Below are positions 49,800-62,222 of a stretch of DNA of 64,000 nt, in pieces (positions within the stretch are counted from its first letter, which is position 1; the number at the start of each line of letters is the position of its first letter). This stretch comes from Monosporascus cannonballus. Taxonomy: Eukaryota > Ascomycota > Sordariomycetes > Xylariales. Made by a program: the position numbers and the translations under genes. Under the pieces are notes generated by a model. The model saw only the letters and a list, made by a program, of their open reading frames with translations. It did no database searches and had not been told where the DNA came from. The DNA is taken from assembly GCA_004154925.1 (NCBI GenBank), contig QJNS01000152.1:1-64000 (forward strand). Reading direction: 5' to 3'.

Positions 49800-52700
49800 A
49801 AAATATTTTTAAGTTTTTTCCGGGTTTTATGCTTAATAAATTTAATAAACGTATTTGTTTTTTACCGTCGTATATTTTTCGATTATTTTCCGATATTTTT
49901 ATATTAATTTCCTTAATACGTTTATTAAAAGTTAATTAACGTAAAGTTTAATAATTAAATGTAAAATCTTGTTTTCGAAGTAAAAATTTAATTTTTTTTA
50001 TATTATTTATAAATTTCCGATTAATATATAATAAAGTAATTATTCGCTTAAGGTTTAAAAGTAATTATATAATTAAGTAATATTTTAATATTAATATTTT
50101 AATTTTGCTTAAAATTATTTTTTATAATTTTTATAATTATTAGGCGACCAATTTCCGATTAGGTTATTATTATTTTGCAATTTTTAAATCGTCCTATTTT
50201 TTATATATATATTTAATTTTTTTTTCGTAACGTTATAATATTTTAAACGCGTATTTAAAATATTTTCGGAATTTTTATATATTGTATTCGGCAGGCCAGC
50301 CTTTTTATTTAATTAGATATTTACGTTACCTCCGGTTATTTCGGTAACGGACGATATCCTTTATTAATTATTTTTCTTAATTTTTTTATTAAGTCCGGTA
50401 ATATTATTTAAACGTTACCCGTTTTCCGGTTATATTATGGTTTTAAAAAAGATATTAAAAATATATTATATATCCGTTAATATTTAGTAAAAAGGATTAT
50501 TTTATATGTTTAAAAACTGATTTACTTTTTAATCGTAACCCGGATATAAATAAATATAAATTTTTTATTTTTAAATTTAAAAATTTTAATCGATAAATTT
50601 ATTTATTATTTTAATTAAAATTTTATAAATGTATAACGTTAATTATAATATTTTTTTAAGCTGCCGTTATTTATTCTTAATATTCGTACATTATTTAACC
50701 AATAATTGCCATTTTTAAAGCATTTTTTAATTCTTTATATTTATTCCTTAAACGTTTATAAAAAATATTTTATTATCTTTTAATAATATTAATATAAGAT
50801 TTCGAACGGAAAACGGTCGGTAAATATATTTTACGTAGTATTATATACGAATTCCGTATTTTATAACAACTTTATTTAATTATATTAATACTTATTAATA
50901 TAATTAAGAAAATAATATTTTAAAATTTAATAAATATATTTTATTTGTTTATCGGTTTATAAATAATAAACGGTTAATATTTGCCATTTTATTTTTCGCT
51001 TTTTATAAAATTCCGTTTAAAATTAATTTATTAATAATTTATTTTTATTATTAAAAATTTCGGCTAACGTATCGAATTTGTATTTAATTTCGTTATAAAA
51101 TAATCGGGTTAATTTTATTACGGTTAAGGTTAGAATTATAAAAATAAATAATTTTAATTTCGTAAAACGGTTAATAATTACCAGAATTATGTCATACTTT
51201 AACCCGTTTAAATTTAGGCTTTTAAGAAATCTCGTAATATAATTTAACGAGATTTTTTAAAAAAGATACTTTAATAACGGTAAAAGTTATAATCATCTAT
51301 ATGGTTTATAGTATAACTTTATTATGCCCTAATAATTTAAATATTATTTAATATATTTTTGGATATTGTTCGCCATATTTTCCCAATAAAAGTTTTTGGT
51401 TATTAATTTTAACATATAGATATATTTTATATATTTTGCCTTTAGATTATTATAATATTAATTAATTAATTATTTCCGTAAAGCGTTTTACGACGGAATT
51501 ATAAATTTATCCCAATAATATAAAATTTTATTTAAATTTAAAAAATATTTCTTTTTATTTTAATTTAACCTTTAATTATTTATATTAATTTTATAATATT
51601 TAAATCTTTAGTTTATAATTTTTGAACCTAATCGTAAAATTATTGGGAAATTTTTAATTAAAATATTATTTCGTTTGTAAATAATTTTTTAATTAAAAAA
51701 CGTAAAACGTATTAGTTATAAATAATAACCTTAGTATTAATTTCGTTTTTTTTAAAATTTTTAAAATCCGATTATAATATAATTGTAATTTGCGGTTATT
51801 ATTATTTAACCGTTAATCGTATTATTATTACGATTTATATTTACATTATTATTTGCAAACGATAAATTCGGTAAATTTATAATTTTTTATATTTTTTTCG
51901 AAAGTTTTTTATAATAGTATAACAAAAAGTTTCCGCTTTTTTTATATAGATAATAATTATTTAAACTTCCGCTATTTAAAATCTGTTTAAAAATTTTGTA
52001 ACGAACAAATTTTGCATTATTTTTATAAGGCTTTTTATCTTTTTATAATATTTTAAATCGTACTATATATTTATAATCGTTTTTCGTACGTTTTCCGGCA
52101 TATTATTCGTAAATCCAAATTTTTTTGGATAACGTAAGGATTACGTTTTTATACGCGATTTCCCTTAACATATAATCCGGGTATTTAAATAACTTATTTG
52201 CCGGGTTGGCGGCGTCCGGTCGGTATTAAATCTTAAAATTAAATTACGTAAAACGGTAAACTTATCGGGTTAATCTCCTTTTAAGGTTACGCGCCGGCGC
52301 CTTTATTATATTTTTTAATATTATATAATCGGTAAATATTAAGAAATTTTTTCCGTACCTTTAAAGTATTACCGTTAATATTTTAAGCTTTTTATAATCG
52401 TTAATAATTTTTGTTATTTTATAATTTATTATTTTTTAATTAAATTTAACTTTTATAATTAATATATAATTAGGCGTTAATATTTTCCGTATTTTTATAA
52501 AAATATTTTTAATATAGTTTTTATTAAGGCGTTTATTTTAATCTTAGTATTTTTGGCATTATTTTAATATTAAAGGATAATTACCGATTAAATGGTATTT
52601 TTTTAAGTTTTGGAACGTTTTTTTAATTTTTTCGGGTTACCGGAATTTTATTATTTTTTTTATTTTACGACCTTTTTAAAAACTTAATAATAAATTTAGT

Positions 52701-55500
52701 AATATGCAAATAATAGGCGATAAATTTCCGATAAAAATTTGCGAATCTTAAAAATATTTAAATATTATAAATTAATTCTGGTTTTGGTTATGTTTTAATG
52801 GTATTAACCCGTTAGCGGTTTATTTTTAAGCCGTCCGTATTAATTATAAATTTTTTAAAAAAATTGAAAAATTCGTATATAAATATTTAAATAAATAATT
52901 AATATTATAATAACTATTCGTAAATTAATTAAAAATATTTCGTATATTTTTTTTGTTATCCGAATAAATAATTATATTATTTAAATATATTATATATATA
53001 TAATTAATTAATTTAATTAATATTTTATATATATACGCTTAAAACGTAATTAACGCATTAATAAGATCAAATAATATAACCGTATATTCGAATTACTTAT
53101 ACCGTATTCGGAAAAAGGTTTTTTATTGGTCGCCTTTTTTAATTTTAATACGGTAATAAGTATTTTTAAGATTAATTTTTGAAAATACCTTAATTAACCT
53201 AAGGTAATATATTATTTTTAAAATTAAAAATAAAAGGTATTAATTTTTTATCGTTATCCGATTTAACCTTTTATAATCGATATATAATCGGAAACTGCCG
53301 TTTTTTTTAAGCATAAATAATATTAATACCTTTATATTTATTTTCGAATAATATATCCGGTTTACTTTTAAATTTTTTTGGATATATTTTTCGAATATTT
53401 TCCTTTAAGTTTTCGAAATAAGGTAAATTAAGCTAAATAAAAGCGTTTTTCCTGGGATTAAATTTATATTATATTTTACCTTTAATAATTAAAATATTTT
53501 TTTCGTTATGTTTTCGGAATATATTTGCCGAAAATTTTTTAAGTATATAAAGAAATTAATTATTTTTTATTTTTGTTATTTTGTGAATTCCAAAATATTT
53601 AACTTTTTGGTTAAATTTATTAAATTAACGGTATAAATTTCTTTACCGAAAAATATTAAGTTTACGATTTTTTAATTATCGACTTTTTATAATAATCCGT
53701 ATAATTATTAATATATAATTATATTTAATAAAATCCTTAATTTACTTATTTCGGGTTTAAATAATAAAAAATCGGGCGTTTTTTAGTTACGGCGTATTAC
53801 AAAATAAATTTACTTAAATTTTCGTTCGTTCCCGTTATTATTTATTATATTAATAAGAATATCGTAAATTTTATAATATTTAATATATATATTATAAACG
53901 CTAATAAAACCCGGAATATTTACGGAAATTAATTAAAAATTAAGTTTTTTTATTAAATTTTTGTTTATAATATTTACTTATATTCCGGTATTTATATTTA
54001 ATTATATTATTATGTTCTCCGTATTTCTTTTAATAAATGCCTTTTTTTAAAAGGCGGTTTTATTCCGACCGTCCTATAATTATTAGCCGAAATAAATTAA
54101 ATATATATATTTATTCCTGTTCCTTTTTTGGGTTTACGTTTAAAAATTGGTTTGATTTATCGTTATACATTATAATGTTTTATACGGCTTTCGGAAATCG
54201 GTTTCCGTATAACCGGGATAATAAGGTTTTCGTATTTTTTTAGATTTATAATTTACGTTTTTCTAATTTGGCTTTTTATAATTATAATATTTAAATGGGC
54301 TTTTATAAAAATGAAAGGTATTAAATTATACGAATTTATTTTAATTAAAATTAAATTAACGATTATTTACCTTTCGATTATAAAAACGTTCATAATTCTT
54401 ATTATTTTTATATGGTATTTTTAATTTGCTTTAAGGATTTTTTTCCCGAAAACGTTAAAATAAGATCGTTTATCCTTATAAATACTTTTAACGAAAAATA
54501 ATTGGTTTTTTTTCGCCTTTTTCCAAACTTTCTAATAACGTTTTACTTTATTTATTACGTTATTAATTTATTTTAACTTAACGTTTTTTCGTAATAAAGT
54601 ATTTTATAACTTTAATATAAATTTATAAAAATAATTAAAAACAAAACGTTTATTATTTTAATTATTTTCCAAATTAAAAACGTTTGTAAACTTTATTTTA
54701 TAAATTAAAAACCTTTATTTAACGTAAAAGTTTAACGGCGATTAATCGGATCGTTATTATAATTCCATAAATTATTCCCTATATTTCTTATTAAAAAAAT
54801 TAAAATTTGCATAACTTTTTCTAATAAAAATCCATAAACCTTCCATTTTTAATTTTTTTTCGTAATTAAAGTAATTAAATATAATGCGGTATAATCGTTA
54901 CGTATTCGTAATAAAAATATTTATATAGTTTATAACTTATTAAATATAAATAAAAGTATTTTGCCTTAGTTTTTCGGCGTAAATTTTCGTAATAATTTTT
55001 AGTTAATTTTTTTTAATTAACGCGCGTTCGGAAAACTTCGAATAATTATAACGCGGTATTTATTTATTACGTTTAGGTTTTTACAATAATATCATAATTA
55101 ACTTATAAAAAAAATTTTTAATTTATATTATTACTTATTATTTGGCCAATTATCGGAATACTTCCGAATATTATTTATTTTATTAACAAATAATTTCCAA
55201 AATCTAATTATTATTAAAGTATTTAACCCTTTTTTGCTTTAACCTCCGGGATACGTTCGTTATATTACGCCCGTTTTCCGACCGTTTAACTAACGGTTAT
55301 CGGAATACGTCTTTATTATATATATAAAGGGATTTAAGATCCCGGAGACCATGGTTCTTTGCCCGTTAAAACTCCGTTATAAGCTTTCTCGCTTATTCCC
55401 GTATTGTAATCGATCGTTTATCGGTTAGGTTCCGATCGGCAGTCTTTTTAACTAATAACCTAAGTTCGTTTTGCAATCGGCGAACTCTGTTTTTAATAAT
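49800..55500 (-). pseudogene. Element G gag-pol remnant
   Basis: Minus-strand sequence aligns with F. The reverse transcriptase block lies at about complement 53040-53290, in the same motif order as F, and the integrase region is around complement 50500-51250. No intact frame. Boundaries are inferred from F. A 68-codon plus frame at 54037-54243 is treated as a shadow. Confidence 0.65.
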
Positions 55501-55533
55501 TATCCCGTTATTTTTTATGATAAATAAAAAAAT

Positions 55534-55739
55534 TATAAGATAATGGATAATTATGGGCTGGATAAAGTAATTTCCGACTAATCATAAAGCAGATTCCAAA
55601 AAGTAAATGTATTAGGTTACTTCCATCTGGCGTTTCCCATTAGCTATCAGATAATAGATTTATACTAGTAAGTAAGTCGGTGGCTGATCGATAGCTGGTC
55701 GGCTACCAGCCTTATCCTCATAGGGGCTGTATTCTCACA
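55534..55739 (-). repeat. 5' LTR of element G (206 bases)
   Basis: Plus-strand start TATAAGATAATGG, end ATTCTCACA. Same length as the left LTR. Confidence 0.9.
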
Positions 55740-56142
55740 CATTATGTAAATAATCTTTTATAATAAGTTCGAATTATAAAAGAACTTTTCCGGTAAGTAA
55801 TTAAAAAATGGCCATTACCTTTTGGTAATCCTTTGTTAAGGAATTCTTATAAAATTTAAGATAAAATCTGGCCTAAAGCAGGAATTCTTTCGGGTCATTT
55901 AATCTATCGTAAGGTTTAGAGGAAGTTAGCTTATAGCCCTTAATATCCGGCATTCCATGATAACTAGAAAGTAAAATAGTTTCTTCGCGTATCTGGTTCG
56001 CACCAAACAAAGGTAAAATCGAGGCTTTTTGCTATTAGGCGAACTCAGCATTTTTTTTCTTTAAGGCCTTAACCTCTATTATCAAGATATATAATTTCTT
56101 ATTAATAATCGGTTCCTTTTTTTTCCTGGAATTTCGCCCCAT
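55740..56142 (-). pseudogene. N-terminal part of an older gag split by element G
   Basis: Minus-strand frame from ATG at 56142, about 134 codons with four RIP-type stops. A basic, helix-prone start is followed by a Gag capsid-like region containing KPYDRLNDPKEFLL, then ARFYLKFYKNSLTKDYQKV, and LLTGKVLL near the break, in the order seen in retrotransposon Gag domains. G interrupts it at 55740; the rest is at 47790-48346. No LTR for this element was identified upstream. Confidence 0.55.
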
Positions 56143-57186
56143 ATTTTTTCTTATTTTTTTTTAAATTTCTTCCCGTTTTAACTTTTCTCTCTAAACCTTA
56201 ATAATATCCTTAAAAGTTAAGGTAGGTTGTTACTAGGGTTATAAAAAAAAGGTCCTCTCTAAGATCGAATAATTAGGGGTATTATATTGTTAATTAATTA
56301 AAAAACTTTTTTAACAAAAAGTAAATCGTTAAATCTTATTTCGTAACACCTTATTGGCTAATAACGGGGATCGGGTATATTTTCTATTTTTTGAACGTTA
56401 TCCTATACTATTATTTGCATTGAGTTTAAAAAAGCTTATATCCTAACTGGGCAATAAATTATTTGTCGGCTATTAATCAAAGAACTATTGAAATGTAACG
56501 AACGTGTTATACATCTACTTGGAGATATAAACAATATTCTGAAAAAGTCTTAATTTGCAGGTAATAATAGGGCGAAAAATAATTAACTGGTTTATTCGTT
56601 AAAAAGATTTAAAAACTTTTCCCTTAATTAAAAAACAGTACAATTACCTCCAGATTAAATGCTTAAATTAATAACAAAGAAACGAAACTAAGTAAGTACT
56701 ATTTACATAAAAAACCGGTTTATTATATATTCCAAATCCTAAAATAAGTGTATCGTAAATTCATATAATCTATATAATCTATGTAATTTAGTCCCAGATT
56801 ACTTAAATCACCTTAAATCAATTAAATCACCTTAAGGGCCAAGCTTCCCTATCCGGAGTTTAGCCGCGACAGGTTCACGCTAGGCCTTAAGGGTCGATCT
56901 CCTCGAGACAGAAACTCCTATTCCTGTAACAACGATAATAAAGCGTTTTTTCCGTACGCTGGCGATAAGGAAATAATGTACCGCGAAAAAGAATAAATTT
57001 ACCGCTAACGACGTTCGTAAACGGTTATGTTTCGTTACGGAAATTTTTAAATAGAATAATTTACGTATGTTATTATTAGTTTTATTTTTCAATAAATATA
57101 CGATATAAAACGTTTCCGGGAGTCCCGGATAATAAGTATTCCGTTTTACGTTAAAAAGTTATCGGAAGGACTTTATTAAGCTCTAA
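56143..57186. other. AT-rich spacer with possible transposon N-terminal remains
   Basis: No clear gene. The part at 56850-57180 is less AT-rich and may hold the N-terminal helix-turn-helix half of the transposase that follows. One plus frame there has an NDVRKRL stretch reminiscent of such domains, but it is not in phase with the catalytic part. Confidence 0.35.
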
Positions 57187-57705
57187 AACTGTGGGAGATT
57201 TTCGGTATTTATCATAATTTGGGAAATAATATAATAACGTAACGGCGAAAGTGGTTTTTCTCCTATCGTCCTTTACGAAAGTAATTCGGATTTACTCGAT
57301 AATAAAGTAACTTCTCGACGTTATTATAAGATCTTCGAAAAAGGCCTGCTTTCGTTGTACCAGATTGGCGAGTTTTTTATGTAAGATAATATTTTAATAC
57401 ATAGGAGGAAAATCGTTAAAAGAAATTTCGAAAATTCCGGTATATAGGTAATCGAATAGCGGAAGTATTTGCCCGATTTGAATTTAATCAAATATATTTA
57501 GCGCATTTTAAAGGATAAGATTTACGAAATTAAACCCGAATTTGGTTATTTATTTAATAACGAAAAAAACCGTTAGCGTACGTTTAAAATAATTTAAGAT
57601 ATGTAATCCCAAATTAATTTCCGCCTTATAATTAAGCTTATTAAGTTATTTTGTAACAGATTAAAAACCGTACGTCAGGCCCATAGGTGGTATATACGGT
57701 TTTAA
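57187..57705 (+). pseudogene. Tc1/mariner-type DDE transposase, C-terminal catalytic part
   Basis: A single plus frame, codons in phase with the stop TAA at 57703-57705, about 172 codons with RIP-type stops. It contains an FM-stop-DN(x)LIH segment near 57376-57400 (the QDN...H block with the second catalytic Asp), then YLPDLNLIKYI near 57460-57495 (the SPDLNPIE block, the Glu now Lys) and a C-terminal KLFCNRLKTV stretch. This order is that of DDE_3 Tc1-like transposases, which cut and paste DNA at TA sites. The first catalytic Asp and the N-terminal DNA-binding half were not found. Inactive. Confidence 0.8.
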
Positions 57706-57799
57706 CCGCCAGATTTAAACCTTTATAATAATATATAGCATTTATTAATTGACCTCAAATTGGCAAAGATATCTATAAATGAAGGTATGTGGTGTGTCC

Positions 57800-57860
57800 G
57801 GAGGCGGAGTGCATTAGTTGGGTTGTACGGATTTTTTTGGCGCATTAGTGTAAATAAAGG
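57800..57860. repeat. Possible 3' terminal repeat of the Tc1-like element
   Basis: Just downstream of the transposase stop, GTGCATTAGT and GCGCATTAGT occur about 33 bases apart around ACGGATTTTTTTGGC. Direct repeats of this kind are typical inside Tc1-like terminal inverted repeats. The left partner was not found, so this is tentative. Confidence 0.3.
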
Positions 57861-58074
57861 GTGAGGGTAACGAGCCCTGTTTATACACACAGAAAAACAG
57901 TGGTAGCCAAGGGACACGGCTACCGGAATGGCGAAAGCGATAGCCGCTAGTCCGAAGACTAGCTAAGCCAAGGCGTTCTAGGTTCGACATATGCCAATAC
58001 TCAATTGATGCTTCTTTCTCTAGCTTGCAGTACGTAGCCTAGTTGGTCGTGAAGCCAATCAGATAATGAAATAT

Positions 58075-59899
58075 TTACTTTACAAATCGACAGAGGCCCT
58101 CATCATCCCAATCCTCACTTCCGACCGTCTTACGCGCCAGGAAGATGCCTTTTGGATCCCACTTCTGCTTGATCTTGTACAAACGAGGATAATTCGAACC
58201 CCAGAATGACTGCTGGAAGTTCGGTTCATACGCACTCGCTTCGTTCAGATACGCGCCCATCTCATGGGCGCCCTCCACTGCCTGCAGGAGTGGCAATTCC
58301 ACATTTGTGGCATTATTGATGATGGCCTGTTGTTGGGCCCAGGTCGCATTGACACTCCAGCCCCGGCCATTGACGATATGCACTATTGCCTTTCTCCATG
58401 CCGGATTGAGCGCGCTGTCCACCTTCCTGGCGTTGTCGGCGACTGCACCACCCGCCACAACGTGCCCGATCATAGGTTGCCCGGGGTCGTAGCGGAATTG
58501 TTTCAGAGCAGAGACGAGTCTGGCAGGTCCGTCCTTTGAGACGAGCAGGTCGCGGGAGAACAGTCTCGAACCAAGCAGGGCAACCCTTCCAGTCACATCT
58601 GCGTCTCCCGTGATTAGGATATTGGAAATCAGGTAATGGACACTGGGCAAGACAGCAGATGCATATTGAGTCGTGACCCCGGAGGTGGCGTTGAGTTTTT
58701 CCAGCAGCGGTTCGTAGGTACGGTCGATCCCGGCCGTACTGGTTGCATTGGCGAAGACCAGCATAAGAGTAAACGACGAAATGCTCTGATTTTCAGCCCA
58801 AGGGAGGTTCGGCAATAAGAAGTAGTATCCAGCACCACCGGCTCCGTTTAAGGCCGGCAAAGCAGCATGGAAATCCTCCATGGCGGACCAGAAGCCAGGA
58901 TCGCCAACTGTTGTACTAATGTTGAGGTTTGTAAGCACCATGGGAGCGTCATCGAATGTGCGGAGAGTGGCTTTCGTGACAACCCCAAAAGTGCCACCAC
59001 CACCGCCTCGCAATGCCCAAAACAGGTCACAGTTTTGGTAGGCATTTGCGATAACCAGATCTCCCTATAAGAGGACATCAGCTGACATATACATGAGTCC
59101 GGCGAAGACAGAAGCTTACAGTGGAAGTAACAACAGTAAACTCCAGGGCATTATCAGACGCCATTCCTTTCCACGTCCCCAGGAATGAATGACCCCCACC
59201 TTGAATGTATCCTCCGGCGGGACCAACCGTGTGCGAGGCACCCCCAACAACGATTCTGTTGCTTTTCGCGAGGGCGGCATACATCTCCTGAAGACTGACA
59301 CCAGCATCGAGAGTCACAGCAGGACCTTGCCCTTTGCCGTTTGGTGCCCCTTTAGGAACAAAGTTGTCAACAATGCGAATTCCTTTCATCCGGTTCGTCA
59401 GGATCTGCAGGGAGTTCGGAGCCGTCGAACGCCCAAGGAAATCATGGCCAGAATTCTTTATAACAAGGCGAAGGTTGTGCCGCTCCGCGAACCGAACAGC
59501 CTCCTGGATGTGGTGCTCGGACCGGGCCGCCGCAGAATACAGTGAGATGCGCCCCTGCCTGCATCCCTTGTATGATACAGATTCCAGATAGCAACTCTCA
59601 TTATGTTCCGGCCAGGCTTCCCAATTCTCCCACTGTACGGTGCCGGGCTGCGCCGCACGCCAGGTGGAATTGGACCAGAGGGCTGTTACCTCTTGACAGG
59701 CAGCGCTGCTAGGACTCTCGTAGCATGCCATACCGACAGGCCGCACTGAGACAAGGTTGCCATCGATGGAGTGGTTAAGGGCACTCCACTGCTGAGGAGA
59801 TGGCCAGCAGGGTTGGTCAGGTTGACACCGGCAGGCTGCTGAACCGGATACAGTAACTGCCTTAGCAATAACAGAAAGAGGGAGGAGTAGTCGCTTCAT
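58075..59899 (-). CDS. Berberine-bridge-type FAD-linked oxidoreductase, secreted
   Basis: Two exons, 59899-59120 and 59064-58075, joined across a 55-base GT-AG intron (59065-59119), give 589 residues. Family role: FAD-dependent oxidation of alcohols, sugars or secondary metabolites with O2, usually outside the cell or in secretory compartments. Seen: a hydrophobic N-terminal signal-like segment (residues 1-22), N-glycosylation sequons near 42, 77 and 100, the flavin-attachment motif SGHDFLGRS with His152, a GGGHS block (234-238), and the C-terminal NYPRLYKIKQKWDP segment that precedes the end in this family. The second flavin link expected at Cys in G-x-C-x-x-V-G is Ser222 here, so the FAD is probably bound by one bond only. 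The start ATG has CTACC before it. The substrate cannot be told. It lies about 370 bases from the transposase relic. Confidence 0.9.
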
Positions 59900-59981
59900 G
59901 GTAGTCCCCAGTTGTGAGCTGATGATTGTAAAATGAAATGATGGAGACAGCGGAAGTATGAATATAGTGTGCAGCTTCCGG

Positions 59982-59989
59982 CTTTTATA
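59982..59989 (-). promoter_or_regulatory. TATA-like box of the FAD oxidoreductase gene
   Basis: TATAAAAG on the minus strand, about 85 bases upstream of the ATG. Next to it on the gene side is an inverted pair CGGAAG (59951-59956) and CTTCCG (59975-59980), 18 bases apart, which could bind a dimeric regulator. Confidence 0.5.
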
Positions 59990-61446
59990 GACAGCTATCT
60001 AGGGCATTTTAAGGCGACTGGTGCTCAATGCGCAAAGGTACGAGCTGAAGGGGCGGTGCTGATGATTTTCCCTGTTAAATTATGCCTGATGTCATCAACG
60101 AGGCATCAGAGGCCGTATTCCTCGCATTCAGTTGTCGAGTTAGCTATCCCCAAAGGGATTTAGTGTGTCTTTTAGGCCAGACCAATGCCCTCGTTTTAAC
60201 GCACTAAGGAACGAAGGAGACTTCCCAAATAGGAAAGCTACTATTATGGCAGCATGCGGCCTGTGCTTCTGTGTCCGATGGGTCTAAATAGTATTGGTCC
60301 GTTTCCAAAACCCTTGTTAATACCTTAGAGCCCTGGAGCTTCTAAACTTGCCCTCGTTTTATTGTAGTGAGCTTGCGAACAAAATGGACGAAGGTTATTA
60401 TGTCGAAAATCCAGCTTCCCTTAAAGCCTATTTCCGCATTTGAATCTTAGCTGGCCCAAATAAAAAAGTAAAGATAAGCGTACTATGCGGCCCGTACTTA
60501 TAGGCCCGTCTCTAAAACCCCTCGCAATTTGTATGGTCCATGCGAAAACCTGGCAATGCGCTGAAGCCCAAGAAGCTTTAGTTTTTGACCTGATCTTATC
60601 GCCGACCTAGCTCCCCGTACTTTACCCATTTCTCTGATACCGCCTTTCTCGACCAAAGGGCAGTGGGCCTACACGGACCAACTCTTTTGAGGGAACCAAA
60701 GGGAACGTTTAAATATTTTCCGGCAGCTCCATGATCTGCGTTATCGATAACATTAAACTGAAGCGAACCAGTTAGTTACCTTTTGGGGAAAAGAGGGAGA
60801 TCATGGGGAACCCCGGAAGATGGTTCGTGTAGACCCACTGGCCCTTGGTCAAAAAAAGGCATTATTGTGCTCGTAAGGAACGCTGCAGCCGCCACACCCG
60901 CCACAGCAAGAACCACATGCACTAGAGCAGGCTCAGATGTAGGGCTTTCAGGTATTAGATAGGGTGACTTTCCATATACATATATCTGCGAGGAGCTTCA
61001 CAAACTTCACCCCAATCTTAGTGACGGACGGGGCTTTGCTTTTCGACATATGAGAATAAACCGACCCTATCTAGTGAAATGCACCCCGTGACTTTTGACT
61101 TATTGAAGGTAATTTCTCCTTGAATTATGTTATCATGGAGTGTGAACCTCAACGCTCAACCATTGGATACGACATATGCTCGTCTATGCAACCAGACGTA
61201 TCCTAGCTTGGTTATTGTTTGCGTATCGAATCAAGACGACATACAGCTTCCGTGTTTCCTCTCCCTATGTTATGAAGAACATTCCCCGAAGGCGACTTTA
61301 ATAGGACAACTTTCGAAGTAACTGACTTTAATAGATTCTGGTAAAAGATCGGGCGTTCGTACTGTATTAGTTTAAACGGTATGTGGTTATATATGCATTC
61401 CTACAGACTTGCTTAAAGTTGTCCTCACTTCGATTTCTCCCATGTG

Positions 61447-61468
61447 TATAAGGCGGTGCCGCCTTATA
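61447..61468. promoter_or_regulatory. 22-base palindrome with CGG-N2-CCG core
   Basis: Perfect 10-base arms TATAAGGCGG and CCGCCTTATA around a 2-base spacer TG. CGG and CCG triplets in inverted orientation are the classic half-sites of Zn(II)2Cys6 regulators. It lies between the two genes, about 0.8 kb beyond the end of the PLAC8 gene and 1.5 kb upstream of the oxidoreductase. Confidence 0.4.
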
Positions 61469-62222
61469 GACTTCCTAGCCAGTCCCAAGTGATAATAGAG
61501 TATATGAATCACAACAATAAAATTTATTGGAATTTCCTCAGAGCTAGTTGTTTAAGTTGGGCCTATATGTTCAGCACCAAGGATGCGGCTCCCACCTAAG
61601 CAAAGCACTTCGATGTCCACTTCGGACTATCTCGAATCTAAAGTCGCTACGCAGGGGTGGAAGGTAATTGAGGGTGCAAATATTGGGGGTTCTCTGTGGA
61701 GAATGACCCGAAAGGGCGAATCATCTCGCAGGTGTTAGGCTACCTCCCATATGAAATGCTCCTTACCTTCCCGTACCTATATAGGTAATTAGTTCCAGTG
61801 AGTCAACCACCTGGTCAGACTGACCATTCAACGGGAATCTGAGCTTTAAGTTCTCGCTTGGCGAAGAGGCAGACCTGGTTTGCCACTTTCCATAGACGAC
61901 GTGATGTCTAAGTTTGAATATACAGCAGAGCCGACGGCCCACGATAATGGATTAGACAGGCACTCTGAAGTAGATAGAATGTAAAGAATCACTTGGTGTC
62001 TCCGTCGACAGCTACTTTGCTCTCCATAGTGTCGACAAAGAAAGTATATTCGGTGAGCCCATGATATCCGTTATGCATGATATAGCTAAGAAACATGGTC
62101 GACCTTTCCCTGATTAGAATTAAAAATACAGAGAGAGCTAGGAAACATTATTCAGAGACAGTGATCCAGCCATCAGGCCCGCCAACTTCATACTTCCAAA
62201 TTGTACAATTGGTTGTGGATAT

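Larger units (their letters stand above)
48347..55739 (-). mobile_element. Element G: second copy of the 206-base-LTR family, minus strand
   Basis: A 7,393-base element, same family as F but in reverse orientation. LTRs are 48347-48552 and 55534-55739. The flanks AATTC (left) and CATTA (right) do not match, so no target duplication is visible, although gag-coding sequence on both sides shows that it interrupted one gene. RIP is heavy. Confidence 0.88.
59900..62222. other. Intergenic region of about 2.3 kb
   Basis: GC-normal DNA with no gene I can support. Short frames (for example 59969-60163 and 61127-61321) have no recognisable content. It holds the oxidoreductase promoter, a diverged pair of direct repeats at 60190-60530 and a 22-base palindrome at 61447. 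Confidence 0.55.

Noticed and set aside
58230..58275. Inverted repeat GCGCCCAT-CTC-ATGGGCGC
   Set aside because: Lies inside the oxidoreductase coding sequence and is explained by codons.
58264..59591. Several plus-strand frames of 60-118 codons opposite the oxidoreductase
   Set aside because: GC-rich coding sequence gives open shadows; the minus-strand gene has full domain support.
60780..60990. Minus-strand stretch that could encode a hydrophobic Ala/Val-rich segment after a CAG acceptor-like site
   Set aside because: No start, no upstream exon and no recognisable family; too little to call a gene.
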